DNA of 64,000 bases, taken from contig NC_087064.1 in assembly GCF_963678635.1 (NCBI RefSeq), forward strand, positions 9,957,671 through 10,021,670. The letters are read 5' to 3'. Positions 24,550 to 34,318 of the stretch are shown here, piece after piece. The stretch comes from Symsagittifera roscoffensis (lineage: Eukaryota > Xenacoelomorpha > Acoela > Convolutidae). Below the pieces are notes generated by a model. It saw only the letters and a program-made list of their open reading frames with translations. It was not told where the DNA came from and ran no database searches. Numbering within the stretch: the stretch's first letter is position 1; every line of letters begins with the position of its first letter. Position numbers and translations under genes: made by a program.

Positions 24550-26133
24550 TGGCTCCACAAGTCAGGAAAACCGATAGAAGATCAACCCGAGTTACCAACT
24601 GAGCATCAGGGAAAAGCAGTTATCGAGAGAAATTCTGTGATTTCAATGGAAGTGATGCTCAAGTCAAAGATAGTAAGGGAGACTGTGAAGGCAAAAAGCT
24701 ACGAAGTGAAGACAGAAAAGGTGACGGAAGGACAGGATTCAAGGAGACTGCTCGATAAAAAGCTGACGATAAACCCGTGGTCTCGAACAGTGGCAATGAC
24801 AGACCGGAAGTCACCATAATGAAAAGAAGAGAAGTAACACCTAGCGGGGATTCGATGAAAAACAAGGAACAAGGGAACAAGGAGGTTGTGCGAAAACTGA
24901 TCGAAAGAAAATCCCGGAAGACATACTCGGGCAAACAATGCTACGAAGGAAGAGAGTGTCGTCAAAAGAGGAAGTTGCGCATCGCAGTCTCTGCACGATA
25001 TTAGCTGAAGAAAAAATGAGGTATCACGACAGGAAATTGCAAACAGATCTCTCGTCCGGGACATAAAACCTGGAGCATCATCACGCATACGGAGGGGAAG
25101 AGCTTGAGATGATAGCAGAGTAAAAAAACAATCAGGGAACTATCATGCAATTGAAACATCAGGACGAATATGGAACCGGAGGACGACAGGGAGGTCTTGA
25201 GAAGGAAACTATGCGTTAAGCTTGAAGACAACAACCACAACCCAGGAGAACTGAAAAGCCAAACGCTTAAAGACGTTAAGCTTAAAGCCAGCGTTAAGCT
25301 TAAAGACGACATCCACAATCCAGGAGAAATAAACGGCCAAATGATGGCACTAAAGCAGCACGTCAAAGCGCATACAGGCTATCGGATCTGATACGAGCCC
25401 AGAAGAATGACAAAGTGACGAGTAATCGCTCTGAATGGGTTCGGACGGGAGTGAAATAGAAAGGAGACCTGGAAGAGGATGGCTGTAAGATCTTGAGCCA
25501 TTTCTACAAAGAAAGGAGGGACTTACTCTACCTCACAGCTGATGGCGTGGTAGCCTGCAGGAGAAGGGACGAAGAGAAGATACTACACAAGAATAACCTC
25601 ATCATACTACCACAGCTATATCAAACGGAAGTGTTGTTTAGATCGCACGACCAGATGAAACATCAGGGAATGGATAAGGTGCAACAAACAAACTCTATTG
25701 GTTTGACTGGCCTGGGTTGAGGATGGCTTGTGAAAGATGGATGAACGCATTTTTGTCGTGTTTGCAAGTGAAAAATCCCAGGAAAATTAAATTCCCTCTC
25801 AAATCTGTGGAACGCTCAGAATTCAACGAAGTTGTGCACATAAACCATCAGAAGATCTGCATGACAGGTTCGTGGTATAACCAAATACTGGTAATTATTG
25901 ATTATTTTACGAAACTGGCGGAAGCAGTACCATGTCAGACAGCCTCGGCTGAAGAAACTTGTGATCACTTTATAACGCACTGGATATCACCGTATGGTTC
26001 TCCGATGACCTTCCAATCGATTCACGGGAAAGTCTTCGTGGGTGATCTGACAACAGAGCTCATCAGAAGATCCCACATTGCACAGGCACACTCGACGACC
26101 TACAATCCACAAATGAATGGACTAATTGATTGA
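24550..26133 (+). pseudogene. int: E2 pol linker and truncated integrase
   Basis: The linker is fragmentary up to about 25490. The integrase zinc finger is recognisable (HNNLIILPQLYQTEV-like, HDQMKHQG) followed by the core with HINHQKICM, where the first catalytic Asp is replaced by Asn (HINHQ versus QIDHQ), and FQSIHGKVF, where the second Asp region (QSDNGK) is also altered. The frame ends at TYNPQMNGLID, exactly at the block that would lead to the catalytic Glu, because the element is truncated here. Confidence 0.8.
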
Positions 26134-28985
26134 TGTATTATTTCAGTTCAGCTGGAAATTGTTGATCCCGCAAATTGATTGGTCTTCGTTCTCCCGGCTA
26201 AGTCTCTAAATTGTAGCTGGATCAAAAACAAGCAAAATTTAAAAAAAAACATGGAAACATTTAAAAGACTATCGTTTTCAACCTCGTTCATTGTGAAGCG
26301 CTCAAATTTTTTCGAACGACTTTTTCTATATTGATTTAATTTGCTTGTACGAATCTGATTTACTTTGATTGTTGGTGCTATTTTGAGAATGCTCGTTACA
26401 ATTGAGATTAAGGCACATTTTTTTTTTAAATAAAACATTGTCCTACGAGAAATGAGGATGCGTTAATCAGCTTAAGTGCTTGGTTAATTTTTCCAAACAA
26501 CGGAAACACATTTTTCTACTTGATGTAACCTGCAAAACCTTATTTGTCATAAGTTTTCGTTTTTCAGAGACGCTAGCCAAAGGGTTAAGTGTTTTTTCAC
26601 ATGGTACAGTTTCACGCTCGATGAAGCGTTCGTTAGCAGGAACATGTCCAATAAACCCTTTTGCAAAACAAATGCTAAAAAAAAACGAAATTTGAATTAG
26701 ATGATATAAAAAACAATCTGCAAAGCTGGCAATCAAACGAACATTTGCTTAAGCACACATTATATTCTCTTTTTCAATTTCATTGGAAATGATAACTGTT
26801 TTTGAGCATAGTGAATCAATTAATGAACGTTTTGTGGGAACTTTTATTAACATGTAACAAAACAGTTTTTAATTTTAGGGAAATGAGTTCAAAAAGAAAA
26901 AACCAAAATTTTATTTTGTTGCTAAACGATGTACATGACGGAGGTGATTGAGCTCTTACAAGTTGTGTTCCTGAATCATTATCTTTTTGAAAGTTTTGAG
27001 GAGATTTAAATAAAAGCAATTCAGTTTTAGCCATGACTATTGTACGAAAATCTTTACCTGGTTGATATAGTTTTCTTTTCATATTGAAAATAATTGAGTT
27101 TGTGTCGGCCTACTGTATTCAATTAGCATACTTTTTCAGCAAAACTTCTTCACAGGTACCATAGCAGACAATCAAGCAATCCCAAAAATTAAAAAAAGTT
27201 TCAAAAACAAACAGTACTATAAATTCAAAGTCAAGTTTGTTGCTTCGAGTAACAAAGAAAAGATTTTTAATTGATCATGAAGATAATTGCGAACACGTTT
27301 TTTCTATACGATGGAAGAAAAAATATTTAATATTTTTGGAGGAGCACTCGAAAAAATAAAATTAGTTCACTAGATATAAACAGCGGGCTTTTAACTAAAA
27401 GTTATTGCACTTTTGCAAGATTTATTTTCTATTCGGATTGGATAACATGTCATTAACTATCTTTGATGTTAGGGAAAGTCAAGTGGAAGTTTCATTACAT
27501 ATTAGGCTGTAAAAAGCTAGTTTAATTTTAGAGAAAGTAAGCAGATTAACAACAAAACCTTTTTGACTTAGAAAACAAATTTTGCGTAAAAAAGAAAAAA
27601 AATTACAAAACTACCTTAATCTGTTTCTTTCAGACAATGACCTTTAGATGCCAAAATTTTTTTAAAATCACAAACACTTTTCTTTAATTTTCAAAGAACT
27701 TTTTTCGTTTTCCATGTTTATTAGAATATACTTTTTGCACATTTGAATCAATGTTGAAGGTTAAAACTGCATATCAATGTCGTTTTTCCTCTTTGGACGA
27801 TTACCAATTGGCTTGTTTTTATCACGTACTTTTCTATAGTTTTTATTTTTTATTTGGTTCCGGCTGTGACTTCGTCTTTTAATTTTCTAGGTAAATTTTT
27901 ACCCGTAAAAATCACAACTATTGTTGGGCAAAAAAGCTATCAATTAGTTTTTTTAGGAGAACGAGGTAAAATGAAATCAATGTCCACATTCAATCAGTCA
28001 ATGTCGCAGCACAACTAAAGACTTTTTTTTCTTTCTCTATTTCAGAGCTGCAGACAAACGCCCTCATGTTGTGGGTTTGGTGAAATTGTTGTTGTTTCAA
28101 TTAGAAAAATAATGCTGAAAAAGGCGTAGAACTAAGACCAATTGATCGAGTTATTGATTCAGTTCAGCTGGAAAATGTTGATCAGGCAAATAGATTTGTC
28201 TTTTTTCTCCTGGCTAAGAAAATAGGTTGAGGGTGGATGCAAATTAGACAGAAGCAAATGACAAATATGAAAAACTTGTAGTCTATCGATTTCGCCATCG
28301 CTCATTGTGGAATAGATATTTTCCACGTTGATCTAAAACGCTCGTATGGGTCTGACTTACTTTGAGTTTTGGTTTCAAAATGAGGATGCATTTAACTGTC
28401 TTTTTTCACCCATATAGATTCCAGTTTCTTCCAATATTGACACGGGTATTTTCAAGTCTGCTATAAAAAATGTTTTTTTTTGTTAAAGCCAGTATGAAAT
28501 TACCAGTTTGACTTCCTCAGAAGAGAGCTATTGGAAAATTGATTCAAATAAAACGCGGCCATTCACGTTGGATCCAACATGCAGAACAATAGTTATCCAC
28601 AGTTAAAAAAATTTTTGATGAATTCTTGAATAAAACTGGCGGCCAAAACTCAAGTTTGTCAATTTTAACAAAAAAGCAACCAGAAAATTATTATCTGATG
28701 GAAGTTTCGTGCAACTTTGGTTTGCTTTTTCTGAGCTAAGAGGATTTTGACCCATATTGTAACAGTTGAATTAACTTTGGCTTGAATCATTTTTTATCAA
28801 GCAAAATTTACTACCGGTCTTTTAACCTAAGTAATAGTTTAAAGTTGGACAAAGCACAGTGTGTGTATACACAGTTTCGCTGCTCTTTTTTTGCAAATAT
28901 CCGGCTGCATCAGCCAATTTTGCGTTGAGTCTCAAAATGTTAAAATGTTTCATGCTATTGTTCAGGTATGAATGATCCATTCCAA
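26134..28985. other. AT-rich DNA with an old diverged direct repeat
   Basis: No gene is recognised. A ~270-bp segment at about 26143-26410 resembles 28150-28410: both contain TTCAGTTCAGCTGGAAA, TTGATC, CCCGGCTAAG/CTGGCTAAG, TTCATTGTG and a GATTTACTTTGA/GACTTACTTTGA block. The two could be remnants of LTRs or of an older dispersed repeat; divergence is high. The ~1.7 kb between them shows nothing recognisable. Confidence 0.4.
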
Positions 28986-28995
28986 TTAAACAAAT

Positions 28996-30696
28996 AGGAT
29001 ATATGTGTGAAGCGATCAAGAGAGGGGGATGGGTGCAGGCCCCCATGTATAAAGATAGGTTATAGGTTTTACCAGAGGTTTGAGATAGTAAGATAGTAAG
29101 TTTCAGAAATTTTTCTCGGCGTCCGATTTTACCATGTTTTAAAATAGTGTATAGATTTCTCTCGAAAATAGTAGACATTCAATGTACTAAGATCAGTTTT
29201 GCAATGTATTAAGATACGAGGTTTGAGATGGTAAGATGGTAAGTTTCAAAAAAGTTTTGGCGCCCAATTTTGCCGATACATGCGTTTCCTAGCTAACTCA
29301 TACGACTTGAGATATGTGAGGATTATCTTACAAAATTGGGTTATGGTAAGTTTCAGATGGTAATTTTCAGAAAATTGTTTTGATTTTTTTTCGGAATGTT
29401 ACTTGCAAAACAATTTTTGTCTTGAAAAAAAATTTTATTATGAGAAATTAAGAAATTTTTTTTGAAGGATAAGTTTCAGATAGTAAGTTTCGACAGATTT
29501 GAAATTTCGATATAGAGTATAAGAAAAAAAATATTATATCTGTGAAAAACTGTTTTTCAACCTATTAAATACTTTTTTCATTTTGTGTATGTTCCCTCAG
29601 GTTGTCTGGGGAAAATTGACAAGAGGGGACTACCTTTTACAAGTTAATTATTTCGCTCCACGGGATATCAGAGGAAATTTGAGAACTCCTTACGGTTATT
29701 GTTTCTAGACCCCAATTAATCTTTAACTCCCAGGGTTATCTGGATAAAGGATGAGAGCTCCTTTATTCTAATTACTTTTATGACTTTTTTTTTACAACCT
29801 TTTTCCACGAATATTTGACAGATGCATATTAGCAATTCCCTAGGGAGTTAACGAAGCATGATTTGCGTTCTTGTGAGATTAAATTTTTAAATTTTCAAAA
29901 AAATCGAAAGACATCCAATCAAAATTGCATGAAATTTTTGTTGGAACTAAGATGTAAATTTGCAAAAAATTTTAAGTTTCGACCAATCAGAGATATTTAT
30001 AAAGTTCTAATTTCACCTCAACATTTTTTATAATCACTCATTTTTTTGTAACGATTATTTTCAGATCTCCATTGCACTTTGACTGTAAAATTTTAGGTTT
30101 TTGAAAAACTTTGAATTACTTAGGAAATTATTATCAAATTTTGTCCTTTTCTTTGATTTACATACTTTCTTTCTAATTTAATTTTTTTCTCTAAAAACCT
30201 AATTTTTCTAATTTTTCGAAGTTTCAGGAGGTTTCAGCTTAGTTTCAGATAAGTTGAAAAAGTAAGATCATCTAATCAAATTGTTAATAAGTCTAAATAT
30301 ATCAAATCTTATCGTGTTTCAAATTTTTTTTTCGAAAAGTTTCTTTTTCTATGAAAGTTCCAAGTTTTTGAGTATCCTACTTTCGACTTACCATAAACCG
30401 AAAAACATAATACCTTCCTTACACAATCTACACGTAATAATCACCAAATACATAACGCGAGCCGAGCTTTTTGCGAAAAATCTAAAAACCCCAAAAAAAT
30501 AGTTTTCCTTTCCATTCTCTTACCATTGAAACCTTACCGTTCCCTAACTTAATACATTAGGAAACCTATTCCCTACCTTAACACTTAGGCAATCTATTCC
30601 CTATCCTAATACATAGCTTGCAGAACGGATGCTCTATTTCCTATCTTAGCACATGGGGGTCTGCCCCCCCCCCTGATCGCCTCACACGTATTCTAC
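28996..30696. mobile_element. 1.7-kb inverted-repeat DNA element, non-autonomous (MULE-like?)
   Basis: The ends are inverted repeats of roughly 60 bases: GTGTGAAGCGATCA, a G-rich stretch, then GGCCCCCATGT and AAGATAGG on the left are mirrored on the right by CCTATCTTAGCACATGGGGG, a C-rich run and TGATCGCCTCACAC. The 10 bases TTAAACAAAT precede the left end (28986-28995) and follow the right end (30697-30706), as a target duplication would. A duplication of 9-10 bp with long inverted repeats is typical of Mutator-like elements. The interior is AT-rich, contains repeated GTAAGTTTCAGA segments (near 29095, 29236 and 29340) and has no transposase ORF. Confidence 0.7.
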
Positions 30697-30706
30697 TTAA
30701 ACAAAT

Positions 30707-31067
30707 GGTCTGTTTTTTCAAAATAATTCAAACTAAACTCGGTATTCAAGTAAAGATAAGTGGCAAAAATATTTAAAATCTGGTCAATTTATCAGGATAT
30801 TGAATTTTTTGGTCGTCACAATTTTTATGAATAAAATTCACATCAAAGGTGCTAATCGTATCTACCAATTTCTGTTTGCCAAAAGAGTAGGATAAAAAGA
30901 AAGATAAAAAGCAATATATCGCCTGCCGAAACTGTTAAAGTTAAATCATCATTACCAGTATTGTTTTTGCGATTACCACATATTAAAAGGAAATTATTAT
31001 ACAGAAAGCGGCTGCATGTGGTACAAAATTAAGATTTTCAAATGATTTTAAAGTTTAATTATTTCGG
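30707..31067. other. AT-rich DNA, nothing recognised
   Basis: No ORF, repeat or RNA signal seen between the two inverted-repeat elements. Confidence 0.5.
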
Positions 31068-31563
31068 TGTCAGGACTATTTGCCCCAAGTCAATTGGCCC
31101 TATGCCAACTTGTCCTAAACTAACTTGCCCCACATGGCAAATTGTCCTATGCCAACTTGCCCCACTTGACATTTTGTCCTATGCCGTTTTATTCCATACT
31201 TATCACTTTTACTTGATTCATTGATGTTCAAATTGAGGACCAGCAAGTGCTAATGTACACTGGACTAATTTTGAGATAACAAAAGACTCTTATCGAAAAT
31301 ATTCGAAGCTGAGCCATGCATGCTTTGAACTCATTTTGATTCAGCGCATGTTTTAATGATTCCGCATTTTGTTTCAAGCTTAATTGTTCAACAAAAAGTC
31401 TTTCATCTCTATGCCGACATTATGTTCTACGAGGATATCAAAGAATCTGGGACAATTCATTTTTTATTATCTGGGACAAGATGGCATTGGACAAGTTGTC
31501 ATCTGGGGCCAGTTGGAATCGGACAAGTTAGGCTGAGACAAGTTGACTTGGGGCATAATGACA
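31068..31563. mobile_element. ~496-bp MITE-like inverted-repeat element
   Basis: Left end TGTCAGGACTATTTGCCCC and right end GGGGCATAATGACA form an imperfect inverted repeat that continues for about 100 bases as alternating CAACTTGTCC / TTGCCCCA-type blocks on the left and GGACAAGTT / TGGGGC blocks on the right. The centre is unrelated AT-rich DNA. I see no clear target duplication, so the exact ends are uncertain. Confidence 0.55.
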
Positions 31564-33003
31564 TGTAACCCTTGAGACATTGTTGTTCCAGCAGGATTGA
31601 AATTGCATTCCTCTATCAGAGAACCAACTTAGACTTCTCCGGAATATCGAGAGTTTAGAATCGAGCCAATAACCTAGCCTCTTGTTACATCTATTACAGA
31701 CTTAAAGCCCTTGATTCTATGATCAGACAAAAAAACTAGCCGAGTATCACTGCCAGTTGCTCCCAAAAATAGAAAATTTAGCAAAATGGAACTTTTTCTC
31801 TTTTTTGGAATATATACATAAAACTTATAGTTGAATTGTGCTTTGAGTTGCTTTGTTATCTCAGTTGATCTGACTTTGATTTTCATGCTTAGTTCTGCTC
31901 TTTCAAAAAAAAAATTAGTTAGAAATATTATAAATTAAAAGATTCTCGTCAACAAATCTCCATTGAAACGTTTCACTCAGTTTTGAGTCTCAAGAAACAG
32001 TTGTTTCAAAATAATTGAGCAAAAATTAGATTAATTATTTAGCAAAAGTGTTAAGTTTTTCTATAGAAGTTTTCATACAAACTTAGAATGAGATTGAAAG
32101 ACTGGAGTTTAACTTCTTTTCATTTTTATCGTAATTAGTGGCAACTTACTTTAAGGTTTATTGACTCTTGATGAATTAAAGAAAAACAAAAATATGTGCA
32201 AACCTAATTTTCACGAAATATATATTTAACCGCATCTTAAAAACAATTTAAAATTAGGGGAAAAAAGAAAAGAATAAGGAAATATTTAAAAATCTTCTTC
32301 ACTGGACTTCATTCACGCTGCACCGTGGACTGAAGATTCGAATTTAACTTCAACCTTCCAGATTTCAAAACGAGTTCCAGATTGGCTACGTTTTGCTCCA
32401 GATCGATGCTACACTCCCCTTGACTGCTGAGCGTTCTTTATTGAGCATGAAATTATTAAAAACATACCCACCCTTCAACATGATCGAGTCTGCTTCCGAG
32501 TTTGGCGATTTTTTAATCCTTAAAGATGTCGAAATCAAAACTGAGGAAGTCATTGAGAGACGTCAAGACTTCAATAGAGAGAAAAAAAACAGACTCAATT
32601 TTATTTAGTTTCTTTTGTTCTAATCTTGTAATAAAATCAAAATTTTTGCCAAAGTTTTTCGTATATCCCCCTCAAAATTATCCTAAATCCAACCTTGTGA
32701 ATATACCGTTTCTATTAATACAATTGAGTAAGTAGATTCACGCAAACTATACTTTTTGTGCCGAGAGTAAAGGCGACAAATAGAAGCGATACACGTGTTT
32801 GAAGTTTGTCGATGGCCCTTTTTTGCACTTTCCGTGTTGTGTCAAACTATTGAGCCCCATCTGGGTTGACTATTTTTGAAAAAACGACTTAGAACTTCTC
32901 GCAAGTTTTTTAGGAAATGTTTTCTTAAATCTTACAGCTTCCTAACGTAATAATGAGGGTCTTTTTGAATTTACCGAGCTGATTCTGATACTAGATAACA
33001 GGG
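31564..33003. other. AT-rich DNA, nothing recognised
   Basis: Only short chance ORFs with no recognisable domain; no repeat structure seen by eye. Confidence 0.5.
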
Positions 33004-33365
33004 TACTTTTTAAGAAATCCATTTTTGGCCGACCGACTCTAAAATTTTTCTAAAGGCGCCTCAGGCGCCAATATATACTAATTTTGAGGGGGAAGCGCGC
33101 GCCGAAAAAGCACAATTTTTTGGTCAAAGTTTTCCAAAAAATGCCTAAAAATGCCTTTTTTGGACTGTTTTTTCAAAATTTTGCCTGCGGCGCAGAAAAA
33201 TTGGCCAAAACAGGGACCAAACCGTGCTTAGGGAGAGCTCAAAAAATCAATTTGGTCGACCTAAAAAAAAGTCGAAAAAACTTTCAAAATTTTTTTGAAA
33301 ATCCGCCCCCCCCCCTCGAGAAAATTCTAGATCCGCCCCTGATTCGAACCCCTGCCGACCCAAAG
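33004..33365. repeat. Dispersed ~340-bp repeat, copy 1
   Basis: Contains TTTTTAAGAAATCCA, GACCGAC, CTAAAGG, GCGCCAATATATACTA, TTTTGAGGGGG, GCGCGC, a GCCTGCGGCGCAGAAAA block, AAACCGTGCTTAGGG and ends in C-rich sequence plus GATCCGCCCCTG. Copy 2 follows in tandem and copy 3 is at 63675-63985. Near its right end, on the minus strand, GGGGTTCGAATC resembles a Pol III B box, so a tRNA-related SINE origin is possible but unproven. Confidence 0.75.
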
Positions 33366-33712
33366 GGTCCCCCATTTGGTACTTTTTAAGAAATCCAATT
33401 TTGGCTGACCGACCCTAAAGTTTTTCTAAAGGAGCCCTCGGCGCCAATATATACTATTTTGAGGGGGGAGCGCGCGCCCAAAAAACGCAATTTTCCAAAA
33501 ACTGTTTAAAAACGCCTTTTTTGGACATTTTTTTTCAAAATTTTGCCTGCGGCGCAGAAAATTTGACCAAAACAGGGACTAAACCGTGCTTAGGGGAAGC
33601 TCGGAAAATCAATTTGGTCGACCTAAAAAAAAAGGTCGTCACAATTTTCGAAAATTTTTTGAAAATCCGCCCCCCCCCTCGAGAAAATCCTAGATCCGCC
33701 CCTGCTAGATAA
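33366..33712. repeat. Dispersed ~340-bp repeat, copy 2
   Basis: Tandem partner of the preceding repeat: the same blocks in the same order, ending TAGATCCGCCCCTG. The two copies differ at scattered positions and by small indels. Confidence 0.75.
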
Positions 33713-33960
33713 CCATAAAAAAGCGCCTGGAAATTTCTTAACCACAGTACAACTAAATACGTCTAGTAACACTTAATATCTATTTTTTTCCTATGTGTAA
33801 ACCACTACTGCTCTCAATAGCAGATTTAGCGGGGGGGAGGGTGGGAGGGGCACACCCTCAAAACCCAAAAAATTTTCCTGGTCTTATTGTTAACTGCATT
33901 CAATTTTTGTCATCAATTATATGTTTTAAAGCCACCTTTAGCGCCTTCAAAATTCCATTT

Positions 33961-33965
33961 TCATA
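33961..33965. other. E3 target-site duplication, left copy
   Basis: TCATA directly abuts the LTR that starts at 33966; the same five bases follow the other LTR at 63377-63381. Five bases is the usual Gypsy duplication length. Confidence 0.9.
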
Positions 33966-34224
33966 TGTGATAGCTGTTGAATTAACTCAAGTATTTGTAA
34001 AACAGAATAAGTAAAACGTTTTAATTTAGACTGCTAACTTGTCTTATTTTAGATCTGAGATCATGCCTGTCTTTTCATGTCTCTCTATCAACAGCAATGT
34101 CCTAACTGACTATTGCGTTTGGCCTGCAATGAACGGCCTTGAATAATAATAACAATACATAACAGAATAATTAATAGCACTATTCTCAGAGGTTACTGTG
34201 GCAGCAGTACTACACGGTACCACA
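33966..34224 (-). repeat. E3 3' LTR (259 bp)
   Basis: On the minus strand runs from TGTGGTACCGTG to GCTATCACA. It is the uninterrupted copy and shows the empty site (one TA at 34181-34182) of the insertion present in the other LTR. Confidence 0.95.
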
Positions 34225-34233
34225 TTCCCCTGA
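34225..34233 (-). promoter_or_regulatory. E3 candidate polypurine tract
   Basis: On the minus strand CAGGGGAA lies immediately upstream of the 3' LTR start TGTGGTACC, the place and composition expected for plus-strand priming. Confidence 0.6.
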
Positions 34234-34318
34234 CGACAACAAAATTTTATATAATACTTTATGAAATTTTATAAATAATACGAGATATCAAAGTTTAAGA
34301 AATATGTTCTCCTTTTCA

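Larger units (their letters stand above)
18074..26133 (+). mobile_element. Element E2: decayed relative of E4, 3' truncated
   Basis: Contains a partial E4-like LTR, an E4-like leader, gag and pol up to the middle of integrase, all on the + strand. The leader joins the LTR remnant with about 700 bp missing relative to E4, including the primer-binding region. Gag is retained but protease is absent. Stops and frameshifts are frequent. The element ends abruptly inside the integrase catalytic core near 26133, where unrelated AT-rich DNA begins; no 3' LTR is present. Confidence 0.85.

Noticed and set aside
31042..31224. Short ORF with CPKSIGPMPTCPKLTCP
   Set aside because: It lies in the repetitive inverted end of the MITE-like element.
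33084..33389. ORFs in the ~340-bp repeat (also 33521-33712)
   Set aside because: Both come from the same noncoding repeat, are low complexity, and copy 3 does not keep the frame.
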